Shown: positions 43,721 to 56,249 of the stretch, one piece after another
Position numbering within the stretch: the stretch's first letter is position 1
How the letters are laid out: each line of letters opens with the position of its first letter
Assembly (NCBI GenBank): GCA_032358165.1
Contig: JAALGY010000020.1
Location: 2,170,001 to 2,234,000 of the forward strand
Direction: 5' to 3'
Source: Diplosphaera chodatii
Lineage: Eukaryota > Chlorophyta > Trebouxiophyceae > Prasiolales > Stichococcaceae
Length of the DNA stretch: 64,000 nucleotides
Made by a program: the position numbers and the translations under genes
The notes under the pieces: generated by a model
Seen by the model: only the letters and a program-made list of their open reading frames with translations
Told to the model about the DNA's origin: nothing
Databases searched by the model: none

Positions 43721-45622
43721 CTAAACCTCCACAGTCATTGGCGTTGGCGGCGGTGCTACCGGCTGCACACGCACGCCTGAGAGTCCTGACTCCCGCAGCT
43801 TACGCTCAAATTCCGGCAGGCTCCCCTTTTGCCGGATGAGCAGCGACAGCGGGCCAGAAGCCTGCACATATGAAAGTCCGTTCTGGCAGTGGCATACACA
43901 TAGATGCTGGACTTTGGTCGAAGCCCGTCACCGCTCAGGAGCGGAGACGAGATCATGGTGCTGTCAGGATGAAAGCCTGCTGCAGCGCCTACCTGCATTT
44001 CAGCATTCATGAATGGGATGATGACCGAGGGCTGTAGCTGCTGTAGCAGTGCCACCACATTGTCGTCTCCATACACCTGCATCAGCAGCAGAGCCGCTGA
44101 ACTCAGACAAGGCAGTCTCAAGAGGGTCTGAAAGCGTAGTCGGCACTTGGCAACCTGCTTGGCTGGTGCAGAGGGCTGCAATCAGATCCCTACCAGGGGG
44201 TACGCAATGAGCTCCTGGTTGACGACGGGCGTGACGACAATGTCGATGTCCTGAGGAGCGGCTTCTGCTGCCACGCTGGCAAGGTCGGCATCGCAGTGCG
44301 GCTGCATGACAGGCAACAGTAGGACCTGATCACCGCAGCCCGATGTACACAGCGCAAGGAGCAGCACGTCCAGACACAGCAGGATCGCATGTACAATCTA
44401 AACAGCTGACTTCGTGGCGCTGCACAGCCTAGCTAATCGCATGCTGCTGCCCGGCCTGACCTCATAGTACAGCGACACGCCGCCAGGCGCCGTTTCCCGA
44501 AGCACAACACCCAGCTGGCGCTTGCTCCAGGGCGGCCCCACTAGAGCACCTGCCATGGACCCCGAGACACCGTCATGGAAGATGCCAGGAATGCAGCATA
44601 CCACACAGGTTTCAGACCCAGGCGCGCATGTACATCTGCCAGTAGAGCAGCTGGCGCCATGTCCTGTAAGCTGACTGCAGCGTCTGCACCCTGGGTACAT
44701 GCTTGGGCATGAGCCGTGTCACACCAGCAGGTACACCGCTAGGCGACTTTCAAATTTGCATCAACGCCCACCTGCTGTGCCAGTGAGCTGCAGTCTGCCG
44801 CCAGCCACGGCAAGCGACTGCCCGTGGTCCAGCTCTGTCACGTCTGTGTAACCCAGCTGCCTGCGGGCAGCAAGAGGACCGCAGTCACACAGCATTTCTG
44901 TGTCATGTGCACTGGCGTTACCTAAACATGCCAGCGCCGTCCTGCGTGACACGCATATCGGGCGACGCCGCGTTGGCGTGCCCGGCACCTGCACTTGGCT
45001 GCCGCGTCTGCCTGCGCAACGACCGGGATGTCCCGCGGCAGCTTCTCCAGCGTCGGCGTGTGGCAGTGATCGTCCAGCCCCTGCATGCTCGTACAGGGCT
45101 TTGGTCCAAACCCTCAACCGTTGTGAGCTCTGTGTAATGCTTGCCCACAGTACCCTGTCATTGCACATGCGTACGTGTCGGCTGGAAGACCCCCCGCACC
45201 TGGGTGATGAGCATGAGGTCCGAGCTGCGGGCGACGGCCTCCCAGTCCAGGTCGCGGGTGCGGACCTTCTCGCCGCTGTACAGCCACGACTGCCGCGCGA
45301 AGGTCAGCTCGCCCACCAGCCACGGGTCCACCAGCACCGTCACGCCTGCAGCAGCGTGACACGCCAGAGCTACAACTTCCTGCCGCCAGACCACCATTGT
45401 GGTGGTGCGCCGTGGCAGCATGGGTGTGCGCCATAGGAGGTCAGATGCATGCTGCCGTGCTTAGACCGGGTTCTACATGCGCCCAGCGGAGTCACCTGAC
45501 TGCTCGAACGTCGCCTGCCAGCTGTTGACCTCGAAGGATGTGTATGTGACCCGCCGCACTGATTTCCGCGATGCACTTGTCCCAGGCGCAGCTTGCGTCG
45601 CCGCATCAGCTGCCGCAGACAT
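43721..45622 (-). CDS. Metallo-beta-lactamase-fold hydrolase (plant/cyanobacterial type)
   Basis: Eight exons on the minus strand: 45622-45496, 45345-45200, 45080-44995, 44860-44772, 44549-44461, 44301-44194, 44076-43993 and 43861-43721, closing to 289 aa. Early strand VTVLVDPWLVGELTF, then SSDLMLITQGLDDHCHTPTL: the last part is an MBL metal-binding motif with H-x-[EH]-x-D-H rearranged as D-D-H-x-H. Then come IPVVAQADAAAK, YTDVTELDHGQ, GALVGPPWSKRQ, DIDIVVTPVVNQ and PSVIIPFMN, each ending a strand-turn of the alpha-beta/beta-alpha fold. The usual tandem H-x-H-x-D-H is thus incomplete, as in UPF0173-like plant homologues. The substrate is unknown. The C-terminus ends SGVRVQPVAPPPTPMTVEV. The ATG at 45622 gives a short, hydroxylated-residue-rich N-terminus that could be a weak transit peptide. 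Confidence 0.78.
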
Positions 45623-46783
45623 CGTACCACGGAACCTGTGGTGCCGCCTCAACAGCAAGTGGAGTAGCATCTTGAATTCAGCAACTCAACGAGGCGATCA
45701 TGCATGGTGCATGGTCTGTGCCATGCTAGGTGTGCATGCGCAGATGCAGCTGCAGGTGGATGCTTCATTATGCTACCTTGGTATGTGAGTCCTATTGGCA
45801 CTGCAGAGTGCCCGCCAGGCCACACCTCCCTGGCTATGCTGGCAGAGTGCGACCCGCACCCCTACGCTCCGAGTAGCCTGTTTGTGAGTTAGGGCTGAGA
45901 AGTGGCTCATACGAGCTGCATACTGCATTCTGAATGGCAAATGCAATGGCAGGGGCCCTGTACAGCCCTGAGATGGCTCACACCACTGTGGTGGTGACCG
46001 AGGATGTAGTGTTTGGTGACCAGTTTTTAAGCTGAAGTAGCTAACGGATCGTGCGGAAGGCGGCAGAAGAGTTTCGTCCGAGAAGGGCTTGACAATGTGC
46101 GACGACACTACCGGACAATTGCGGACATGCATGTACACATGTCCAAGCCTTCTTACTGGCCACGTCCTCGCAAGCTGCCAGCGTGGCAGGGCGCGAGGCA
46201 CGTGCCGGCTGCCATTGCGTGCAGGAAGTTGGGCTCTGCCGTGAGAGCACATTTGGTGGGAGCCGTGTTGTTTTACAGCGCGTAGTGCAGCTCACATGCG
46301 TGATACGATAGATGGACAGAAGGGAAGCTCTGAAATGGGACACCCCATCCCAATTTCTGCATGAAGGGTTACAGGCTCTACAACAGCACTACCGCATCCT
46401 CACTCGGTATTGTAAGCACGCTAGTGACAGATGCATAACGCTGACAAGTCAGCCTGCCCTTCCCACAGCATGTTGTTTGACTATGTCAACAGCTCTGCAG
46501 TGCGCAACAAGATTACACCATTACACCGGACGTCTAGACAGTCTCCACAACCAACGGAGGCTACATAGCCAGCAGGACCCTCCGTCATATGAATGTGTAC
46601 CATGGCTGTCAACGGCCATCCGTGCATGACACGAGCCGCAATCAGCAGCATGCCACAGCTGGCCCAGCATTTCATGCGCCGGCTGCCACTTGGGCCTGCT
46701 GTATGCTGTTGTACATCTGCTGCAGTGCCCATGCATGCTAGACTGCAACCAGGTGTTGTTCATTGACGGTTGAAACAGGGCTG
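45623..46783. other. Intergenic region
   Basis: About 1.16 kb between tandem minus-strand genes. A plus-strand block at about 46060-46285 (contains DNVRRHYRTIADMHVHMSKP) has an unusually protein-like run, but no splice partner or family was found. No RNA gene was seen. Confidence 0.35.
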
Positions 46784-49363
46784 TCAGTCCCGCTGGTTGC
46801 TGCGCTGCCAGTCGCGCAGCGGCGGGCGCAGGAACGTCGCCAGCAGCAGCTTGTCGTGCTCCGCTGCCGCGGGGTCGCACAGCAGCAAGTGCGAGGGCCG
46901 GTCAAGCGGCGGCCGCGCCCCAATTGCCAGAAATGGGTCTGCAGGGCAGGTCACAGCCTCGTCACATGGACACCTTGCCTGCGTTGATTGTGAGCCTGCC
47001 GGCCCACGACATGTAGGTGGTGAAAGGGAGAAAACACCAGCCACCGGACCATCGTCAGGGCAGCTGCATCATGCATAGAACCCAAGCCCTCACCAGCTGG
47101 GGTGTTGCCTCGGGGTGCAACCCCGGCTTCCACCAGACGACGCAGCGGCGGCGGCCAGCTTGCAACATCCTCCTCTGTGGCGCAGTCCTGCACATGCAGC
47201 CAGCACACGTCGGCCAAGCGCAAGCCGATGGTGACTCCACCATGAGCCGTCAGCCTGCTGCATCCGCAGGCATCTGCATCCAGTCCTGCGAGCACATGCA
47301 CCTGCGTGTGAGCTGACACTTGCATCACATTGCTGTCTGCCAGTCAGTCAAGTGGAGCACCTGGAGCTTCAGCAGCTGCAGCGAGGGCGGCAGGTCCGCG
47401 TGGCTGAGCCGCCAGCCGCCGAGCCACAGGCACCGCAGGCGGGTGAGGTGGCGCAGCGCGGGCCCCAGCACAGGGTGGGGGCGCTGTGCGTGCGGCGAGT
47501 AGGGCGCCCAGAGCGACAGCTTGGTGAGCGTCGTCGGCAGGGCTGCTGGGTGCCTGCAGACGGGACACCAACACGCCATCGTCAGTGGGCCAGCAGACGC
47601 ACTTGAGCCCCGTGTATGCTCGTCTCCCTCATTGTAAGGAAGAGCGACTGACCGGCAACTGCAAGCCTCAAGTCCGTCGCATGGCCTCTGTATGCTCTAG
47701 AGCTCACCTGGGCAGCCCGATGAGGTCGCCGAGGGACTGGAGGCACGGCCAACCGCCAGGAAGCGCTGCAAAGCGGAAGCCAAACGCCATCTCCGCCGCC
47801 GTCAGGTGGCGCCCCGAGACATGCTGAAAGTGCGGCGAGCATAGCAGCTGCTGCAGCTGCAAACAACAGACGAGAGATCTACTGAGTCTCGTCAATCGTT
47901 TTCGCGAAATTAGCTCAGCAACAAGTTGAAGGGAAGCAGCCCATGTCAGGATGCCAGCCGAGCAGAGGAGCTTCACATCGCATGGTAGCAGCTGTACAGC
48001 CAGTGCTGGCTGAACGCTATGCTGTGGTGGGACGGCGGCCCAGCTTCCACAGAGGCTGCAAAAGTTTTCCGTAAGCGCTTGGCAGCATTCAGGAAGTCAC
48101 CTGCTGTGCTGCGCGGCCGTCTGCCACCGCCAGCTGCAGCGAGGCAAGCGGCACATGCGTGTTGCTCAGCCACGCACGCACAGCTGGCCACCGCTCCAGG
48201 CCTACTGCCACTGCAACCGGCTCCACGAGCATCTGCTGCCGCCACCTGCAGCATTGACTGGTGTTGGAAGTGGGCTCATCCCAAAATGGCAGCACTAGAG
48301 TCACCAGAATGCATGCTGCTATGCATGCTGTGCACCAAACTGCCACCAACATTGCAAGTGGAGGCGCGCTCAACTGCCATGTGGCACCAGCGCTCTATGG
48401 ACACATGTGAGCCTAACCAAACTCGCACCGCTTGCAGACCAGCGCCAGGTTGGTCCACTGCTTCACCGCCACGGCGGCGCCCCCCACGCCCTGCCGCAGC
48501 GATGCTGCCGCTGCGTGCAGCACCTATGTGCATCGGACACACATCGCTCACGCTTCAAATGATGTGGTCTGCTAATGGTAGCGAGCAGCCGGTCAGGCGC
48601 GCCTATGCAATGCTATGAATGCACAGGACATGCAGCACCTTTGACAGCAGATGCTCGTCCAGGTCGCTGATGCTGGCGACCCACGGGGCCATCGCCTGCA
48701 TGTCACGCCTCCACTCATCAGCAACATCGGCTGGGGCTGGGACTTGGCACGAGCATGCATTAGGTCTCCTTGAGATGAGAGCCTTTGGAAACCGTGCTGC
48801 CACGGAGACATCAGCGACTGGCTCCGCAGCACAGCCCGATAGACGAGGATCCTATATCAGGGATGAAGTAGAAGATGGGACTGATCGGTTGTAGGAGATG
48901 AGTGCGCACACCTGCAGGGGCCCATCTGCGCCGTGCGACGCCCGCCGTGGCAGGTACAGCTGGCCATTGAGAGCCGCTTCTGAGTCCCTCCTGCTGCGGT
49001 CCACCTTCTTGAGCCGTACCTGCATGCGTGCAGCTGGACCCGGGTCCGTGCACCACCAAAGTGCGCATGCTTGGGCAGTCGCATCACGCATGTCCCAGGA
49101 AGGCAAGGCTCGTGGAAAGCACCATGCTGTGCTGGCAGCACAGAGCTCCTACAACACCTATGCGTCATCTCTGGCAGCCCACCTCCTTGATAGAGCTCTT
49201 GAGCCTGATGCGAGGGCGTGGGATGGGTGCAGGCGGGACCCGCTCAGCCTGCTGCTGCTCCTGCCACCAGCTGCGGATCGCCGACACATTCGAGGGCAGC
49301 TCTGCCAGCACGACGGGCTGTGCATGCACCTCCATCATGCTGGCGACGCTGCGCCAGCCGTGC
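46784..49363 (-). CDS. F-box/LRR-like protein, 5' end unresolved
   Basis: Nine phase-consistent exons on the minus strand: 49363-49183, 49019-48912, 48695-48639, 48523-48429, 48245-48101, 47856-47708, 47553-47361, 47187-47094 and 46938-46784 (about 392 codons). An F-box-like segment crosses three exons: ISDLDEHLLSK, VLHAAAASLRQGVGG, then WTNLALVCKRWRQQML. Downstream are LRR-like units (LPTTLTKLSLWAPY; LRHLTRLRCLWLGGWRL; LPPSLQLLKLQ). The chain ends LATFLRPPLRDWQ. Upstream exons (GWRSVASMMEVHAQPVVL; VRLKKVDRSRRDSEAAL) precede the F-box, which is unusual; they could belong to the end of a separate gene. Exon 1 begins in phase 2, so a first exon lies beyond 49363. The domain plan is shared with the gene at 9.7-14.2 kb, and both lie on the same strand, which suggests a dispersed algal family. 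Confidence 0.65.
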
Positions 49364-50026
49364 CTCGGGGGTACCTGCCTGGGCGTTGGGGACGGGGTGC
49401 AAGACACTTCACACCCAGATCTCAATCAAGCCTGGTCGCCGTCTGGCGGACAGCTAGGGGTCTCTAGATACAGCTGCGTGGTAAAGGACCAACGTCCACG
49501 GCTGTGTAAGCAACCACAGGCGTCTTCCGACAAGGGTGACAAGGTTGCGTTCTCGCATGTGCAACGACGATACGACAGCGACCGGCACGCGCCCGACGTC
49601 TTCACTATGCTGCCAAATCCAGTGTTGCTGCGGGGTAGGTCGGTGCGTAGACTGACGTTTCCATTGCTGTCAGCGTGTAGCGTCCAGGTCAGCCTGGTTG
49701 CACGTGATCCTGTTTTAGGGTTGAGTCACCTAATAACATGGGAGGCCTGACCGGCAGCCTACAGACGGATGCCTTTACTCTTCACTATGCCTTTCATGCA
49801 AACGGTGCCCACCTGTAAATGGCAGGTGCAGCGACAAAACAGGAAAGCAGCGTTGGTGTGTTGACGTTCTTCTAGGCTGGGCTGGTTCCCCCTTTGTCCA
49901 ACTTGAGGCGTTTGCAAGGAGCGACCCTTGAAAGTGCAGCGTCTTGTGTAACACCACCACACAGCTGCACATGACATTTCCGGGTGACACCGTTTTGGAA
50001 GATCGATAGCACATGTAACAGGGAGC
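49364..50026. other. Divergent region, probably with the missing 5' exon
   Basis: About 660 bp upstream of RPB8. The first exon of the minus-strand F-box/LRR-like gene should lie here, but I could not identify it. Confidence 0.35.
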
Positions 50027-51018
50027 ATGGCGGTCGACGGGGCCCGGCAGGTATGCATGCAGCAGCCTAGGGTGCATCATGCCATGCATGCTGCGGTGAG
50101 CAGCCGTCATGACCGCGTCCCAGGTCTGATGGCCTGTCACCCTGCCGGTGCAGGCCGTGGTGCTGGAGGATATCTTTGAGATCTCAGACAAGGACCCGGA
50201 TGGCAAGAAGTTTGACAAGGGTACGCAGCGTTGCATGCACGAGGCTTTTTTTTCTTTTTCCGCACCTCGGCGGGCCAGCCTTGCCATTGGTGGCCCTGGC
50301 TGGTTTCTACAACTGCAGCCAGACAAGGGCTGCTGCTGCTGCACGTACTCCACCCCGTACGCGCGTGCGACGAGCTGTGGGCTGTGTGCAGTCTCGAGGA
50401 TCAAGGCGAAGGGTGACCTGTATGAGATGGACCTGCTGCTGGACGTGAACACGGACCTGTACCCCATGGACGTGCGTTTGAGCATTCATGGTTCGTGCAA
50501 ATTGCTCGTGGAGATGCTATTGACGCAGGCGTCAACAGCTTAGCGTGCCGCCAACACAACCCCGCCATTGCTGCGCAGGTCGGCGAGAAGTTCTCACTTG
50601 CCCTGTCGCCAACGCTGAACACAGATGCCTCTGCTATGAGCGGCCACTATGATGCGGTGCGGCTGCTAAGCACGACTGGCATGTCACGTAGCCACAGAGC
50701 CTAGAGTGTCAGCAACCTACCTTGCATTCAGCTGCCCTGCTTGGCGAGTTGCATGCTCTCATCCTGAGCACTCTGGGCCCCGCACCTGCCGTGCAGAGCC
50801 TCCACGGCAGCAGCAAGGTGAAGACGCTGGCGGACCGCTACGAGTACGTGATGCACGGCAAGATCTTCAAGTACCGCACCACCAATGCGGGCGGGCAGCT
50901 GCGGGTGGAGGTCACCATCTCCTTCGGCGGCCTGCTGCTGCAGCTTGTGGGAGACGCCACCAAGCTGGAGGGCCTGGAGCTGGACACCTTCATCTTCCTG
51001 CTCATCCGCAAGGTCTGA
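50027..51018 (+). CDS. RPB8: RPB8 (RPABC3), shared subunit of RNA polymerases I, II and III
   Basis: Five exons: 50027-50050, 50154-50220, 50392-50471, 50579-50656 and 50797-51018, closing to 156 aa (the family is usually about 145-150). Diagnostic blocks in order: VVLEDIFEISDKDPDGKKFD, KVSRIKAKGD, MDLLLDVNTDLYPMD, VGEKFSLALSPTLN, LADRYEYVMHGKIFKY and ISFGGLLLQLVGDA, with a hydrophobic end LDTFIFLLIRKV. These form the double OB-type fold of RPB8. The first exon supplies only eight residues (MAVDGARQ); its ATG is preferred because it is in phase and ends at a CAG|gtatgc donor. The protein acts in the nucleus as a structural core subunit. Confidence 0.93.
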
Positions 51019-51804
51019 GAGGGCGGTACCATGGCAGGCGTTTTCCGCGATGGGGCGGTGTGAGGACCGTCAGGGGTGCATGCCCAGCAGTTTGTTCGGT
51101 AGAGTCCGAGCACACGCTTCTTGACCTGCGTGTGTTGGCTGAGGAGCAGTTATGCTTGAGGTGGGGGAGTGGGGATCAGATGGCAGGGTTGTAGGTTCCA
51201 CACAGAAAGCCCATTTGAGTGAGGACAAGAGAGGGTTGCGTCACTCTTTAGGATGCTGTTCTCTGTTGCAGCAGCAGCGATGACCAGGGCTTGACTTTTG
51301 ATGACAAAGTTAGTGTCTGTTACACCCGGCATATCCTAGCTGTGTTCACTTTCTGATGTCATGGCTGGTAATGCACATACCTGTTCTCCTGTTGCCTTCC
51401 CCTCTGCCCTCCTGCAGTGCTGGCCCATTGAATGCTGGGTTTGCTGCAGGGTGCCCAGGGTGGCTTGCTTTGTCTGGGTCAGACTTGCAGTCAATTGCTC
51501 ACCGCCAGTCTTACTTCGCAGCCTGCCATCATCACGGCTGCTCGTCTGGTCAGTGTCAGGCTGGAATGACTCAATATTAGGGGAGCCTGACCAGTGCAAA
51601 ACTTCGACTGACTCCTCAGCTTTTCCGACACTGGGTCATTCCTGCTGTTCCCAGAGATTGTGGATCCCGACACGTCCGTGTAGACTAATACACCGTGGCC
51701 GACGTTGGCAGTGCGGCCACTTCGCCACCCTGGCCGCGGTGGCTAATTTGCCCCGCGACCTCGATCCGAGCCCAACTGCTGCTCTTCGAGCCCTTTGCGC
51801 CCTA
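51019..51804. other. Intergenic region
   Basis: About 785 bp between two plus-strand genes. It contains the RPB8 3' UTR and the next promoter. Open frames exist but carry no family signal. Confidence 0.45.
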
Positions 51805-54800
51805 ATGTCGCCGTCGGACGGCGGTACAGCGGTCAGCACGCCACATTCTTCTTACAATGGCGGCTTCACCTTCAACAGGCCGGCGCAGTGGGCTGGTGCC
51901 ACGGTTGATGCGCCACTGTCAGCATTCAGGTCCCCGCAGCATGGCCTCAAGCTCGGTTCATCAGACAGCCCGCAGCGCCTACGCACCCTAGGTGAGTCAG
52001 ACACGGTGATCATTGTTCACACTAAAAGCTTATTGGCATGCAGTGCTGTGCTGTGTACCTTACTACCGTGCACCTGAATGCCGCTATGCGTGATATCCGC
52101 ATGGACAGCTGTACATGCCAGCAGACATAACACGACCACAAGCGATGCCATTCAAGGGTGACAGCAATAGCAGCATTCTGTTCATGTGTTCAATTGGCAG
52201 GGTCCAGCACAAGCAGTGGCAGCAACAGCAATGCTGCAGACCGGCAGTCGTCTGCATCGCAGCCTACAGCGTCGCATCACACTAAAAACCCCAGCGCCCC
52301 ACGGCAGCATTCGCCCAGCCGCCACGGCAGCGGAAGCGCAAGCAGCGCGCCAGCCGCAGAGGCTCCCAGCAGTGCAGCGGAGAACACAGCGCCACTGCTG
52401 CCGCCCCCTGGTAGCTGGGCAGCCTCCACCTCAGAGCCACCCCAGGGCATGGTGAGCGTTTTGTCCTATGCACAATGGGGCACAATGGGACCCAGCATGC
52501 CATCAGCACAATGTCGGATGCAGATCATGTGCTGCTGTTAAATCACCAATGCCCCACACAAGGCGCATGGCATGCACATTTCACCTTCATCATGCACGCC
52601 ACTCAGATGGTTGACGGGTTGCGATATGCTGCAGGATGCCAGCTCGTTTGCTGCTGGCGAGCGTGCGGCGCTGCTGCGAGCATTCAGGTGACATTTGCGA
52701 CAGCATGTCAGGCACGCCCAAGCAGAGCAACCAGCATGTCAGACCCTCACAGAAATCACGGTGCAGAAGTGAGTACGAATATTGACCACTTCGCATACCT
52801 TCAAGATTATAGCTAGAGCGGCGCCAGATCAGAGCCAGAGGAACCCCACAAACTGATCTTGCAGCACATGTGCAGAGAGGCGCTGCCAGGGCAGGCGGCA
52901 ATCGGCGAGCTGCGTGCAGCAACACAAGCATTGCAGGGGAGGCAGGACGCTGACGGCACGCGCCTTGTGGCAGTGCAGTCCGAGTCAGCCTCCCTGCGAG
53001 CAAGCATGCAGGTAGTCTTGTCATGCCTCACCAGCATGCACACCCGATAGCAGATGCTTCAGCAAGTGCATGCATCTGGTAATTAGCAATTCCAAACAGT
53101 AGGTACAATGCGTTCTGAGCGGACATGTCTGTCATCAAAGCACCTATCCTCTGCATTAGTTGCAAAAGCACATGAATATCTGCTGTTGCAGAGTCTTGCA
53201 CAGCGCCTGACAATCCTGGAGGAATCCCGCCTGCCCGCTCTCGACGCACGCATCGACGTGATCGCATCAGCCGGGCCTTCCCAGGTGCCGACTTTGGGCG
53301 CCTGCGCAGCCTGCTTGTCGTAGCTAACTGCAGCCACTGCTGGCGGTTCCTGCGGCAAGGGGTTGGCAAGCTTGCAGCGCGATCCGCACACACATCGATG
53401 CCTGCCGTCGACACAAAGGCCTGATGCGGCGCACCATGCTGCTGCAGGAGTTCAGGCACACGCTGGCGGCCCTGCAGCAGGTGCTGGGTGAGCTGGCGGC
53501 GCGGCCGGCAGCCGTCGGCGGCTCTGTCTTCAGCCCCCCAGCGGCGTCAGCAGTGTCTGCAACGGTGCGCCCTAGACTGCAGGTCGGCAAGCACGCAGAA
53601 TGTTTGATTGCATTTGGCTTTCTCTCAGGCGCAGCTGGTGCTGCTGCACTGGCACCTGCACTTGCGCACAATTGTTCCTCAGATCCATCATGAACTCTGA
53701 CGCCGTGATGCTGATGATGTTGAAAGGTGCAAAGCTGGGCGGCATCGTTGATTCGGGGTGTGGGCAGCGCCGCCTGGGGCGCCGTCAGCCAGGCGGACAC
53801 GGCCGCGCTGGCGCTCGCCCGCCGCGTGCTGCTGCCGCTGCCAACATCTGTCGCGCAGGTGGTCGCAGCCTGTGCCTGCATTGCAGGCTGTGCTGGCTGG
53901 CTGTGGTGCATGAGGGTGTCACCCTCAGGCTGCCCCGTGCTGATGTCCATGGCTCAAAACAGCTGGAATGAGATAAGGCTCTGCACGACCACCGGCGCTG
54001 CTTCCATCTGTTCTGAACGACATTGCAATCTTCGGCCAGCTGGCTTTGCTATTGCTGCAGCAGGACACCGCTGACAGCCCGGCTGGTGCGGACGCGGCAC
54101 GGGCAGTCTTGGGGGCGGCGCTGCTGGTCGCAGCGACAGAGGCAGCGGTGGCGGCGCAGCGACGCGCCGCTGCCGTGGCACCCCGCGCCATCAACCAGGT
54201 ATGGAACATCAGAGGTCATTGTGGACAGCCGGCTGCAGTCTTCCTCTAGCTCTGGCCATGCCAGGTGTGCTGGAGTTAATTCACAGCAGCAGGCAAACCC
54301 CACAACCAGGGAACCCTTATGGCGCCACACGTGTGCTGCATGTTTGCATTGGGTCCCAACCGCCGTTGAGCTGTTGGCCAGCAACAGTACATATGTGCTG
54401 TTGCTAGGAAGTAGTCCATGTCGATTCGGACCTGGCAAGGCAGCACCATGTGCAGGAATTGCGCGCTTCATGTGGCAAAAGTTGCACATCGCAGAGAGGG
54501 TGTCATGTTGCGAGCAGCTCAGCACTCAAGGATGCCTGTTGTTGGCTCTGTGGTCTGCCAAACCATTGGCTGTCCTGCTGGTACTCTCAACAATCTCAGC
54601 GTGCACAGCGTCACACAAGCGCCGCTGAGCCGTTCTTCGACTCCAAAGAGGCTAATCTCCTCAGCAGCTGAGGCAGGCAGGCAGGCCCGATCATGAGCAG
54701 TCGGCTGCAAAGCCAGAACCCGAGCTGCGCTGCAGGCGGCGGCGCCACTGCGGACGGGCCTGAGCGCTGGGCGGCTGGTGGTGTGGGCAGCGGCGCTGGC

Positions 54801-55495
54801 GCTGTCGGCGGCCAGGGCGCGGGCTGTGTGCTTTGCGCTGGCCGACCTGCTGGTATCAGCGGCGCAGCGAGCCGCCAGCAGCCGCGGCGTGCAGCGAGCC
54901 GCTGCGATGATGCGCCAGGTGCTGATGCTGTTGCACCATCCCGCGGATGGCTCGTATGCATGTGGCTTACGTGACATCATCTGCAGCCGCAAGGTGTTTC
55001 ACAGCAGATGCAGCGGGGGTTTGTGCATCTTCTGACGCAGCCTTTCTACCATTAACAAGGGCTTCCTGGAGAGATATGCAGTCAGCGGCAAGGCCTGGGC
55101 ATCGGCACAGCATGTAGCACAGCCCAGTGGCCAGCAGTTTCCGACCAGTTTCTCGTTGTTACTGGCAGGGCACGAGCCGCGCAACCTCGGGCGCTCCTGT
55201 GCCGAAGAGCCCAGCGCGGGATGAGCGTGGCACAGCCCGGGCGCTTGCAGAGGAGGCCGCCGCCCGCACCGCTGCAAGAGCGCAGCGTTCAAGCACGGCG
55301 GGTGCGGCGGGTCTGGCAGCCACGCCACCTCCGGCACCGGCATCCGGCAGTTCGGAAGCAGGAAGCGGCTCCGAGCTGCCGCAGCGCATGAGCGTGGCGG
55401 AGGCAGTGGCTGCAGCGGAGGCTGCTCGCACGGTGGACTTCGAGTCAGAAGCGGACGAGATTGTATACGAGCTGGACGACTTCCCCAGCATGTAG
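51805..55495 (+). CDS. Ser/Ala-rich coiled-coil protein, function unknown
   Basis: Ten exons: 51805-51991, 52201-52451, 52635-52687, 52876-53011, 53192-53284, 53334-53564, 53727-53858, 54040-54198, 54736-54918 and 55169-55495, closing to 583 aa. The N-terminal about 145 residues are Ser/Pro/Ala-rich and disordered-looking. Then come helical, heptad-like stretches: RREALPGQAAIGELRAATQ, ASLRASMQSLAQRLTILEE, RTHIDACRRHKGLMRRTMLL, QEFRHTLAALQQVLGELAAR. Next are Ala-rich hydrophobic helices (WAAALALSAARARAVCFALA; LALLLLQQ) that could be membrane or amphipathic. The C-terminus is acidic: FESEADEIVYELDDFPSM. I recognise no family. A TGTAA polyadenylation-type signal sits at 55546, 51 bp after the stop. 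The exon at 53334 follows a 49-bp intron, the shortest here. Confidence 0.68.
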
Positions 55496-56249
55496 CACGG
55501 CAGTGTACAATAACGTCGACACACCTCCTATTGCAGCATGCTGGCTGTAATGTACTGAAAGCTGTGTTTAAGGCTAGAGCTTTAGGTTAGGCTCTGCACG
55601 GTTCCTGTTTCAGCTTCATGCGCGTCAACTGTTCTGCAAGGACCGTGTAGATATGTGTCTGATGCGCATGGAGCTGTGCTCATACGCACTGTTGGTGGTA
55701 AGTCACACCGGTGGACATGCTGCTGGACGAGCTGCACCTACATCACATCGAACCAGGTGCCCATCAAGCTCAAGAAGTGCTGACGGCGAGGGATTGCCAT
55801 CACCGGGGTTGGGTGAGCTGAGTGGGTGTCACAAGCTCACAACAGCTCATGACTCGAGAGACTAAGAAGCTGTTGCACGACCGTTTGACAAATCAGGACA
55901 CCAGTGTTGCTCACCACCACTTGGTGACAGAATCGGCAGCGTCGATATTGCGGTTTGAATTGCATCAGATCATCTGACATTTTGCTGTTTTGCACCATCA
56001 CATGCAGCGGTGCTGCGGAGAACAATGTGACCATCATCATTCAGCATACTCTTGACCATCCGATTGACTTAGTTTGCTGCCCGACAGCGGGCAGTTTTAT
56101 TGATGATACAGCGCCCTTGTTGGCGTCGCCTTCCCAGCAATGGTGTCCAAGTATCATTACTGAAGCGTCCACGACGCGCAGTAGACATGAGACAGTCATG
56201 CAGCCGCTGTCCTTGCTGACCATTCCGCGAGAGATCGAGCGTACCAGTA
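55496..56249. other. Intergenic region
   Basis: About 750 bp between two plus-strand genes. It has a TGTAA at 55546 for the upstream gene. No further feature was recognised. Confidence 0.45.
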
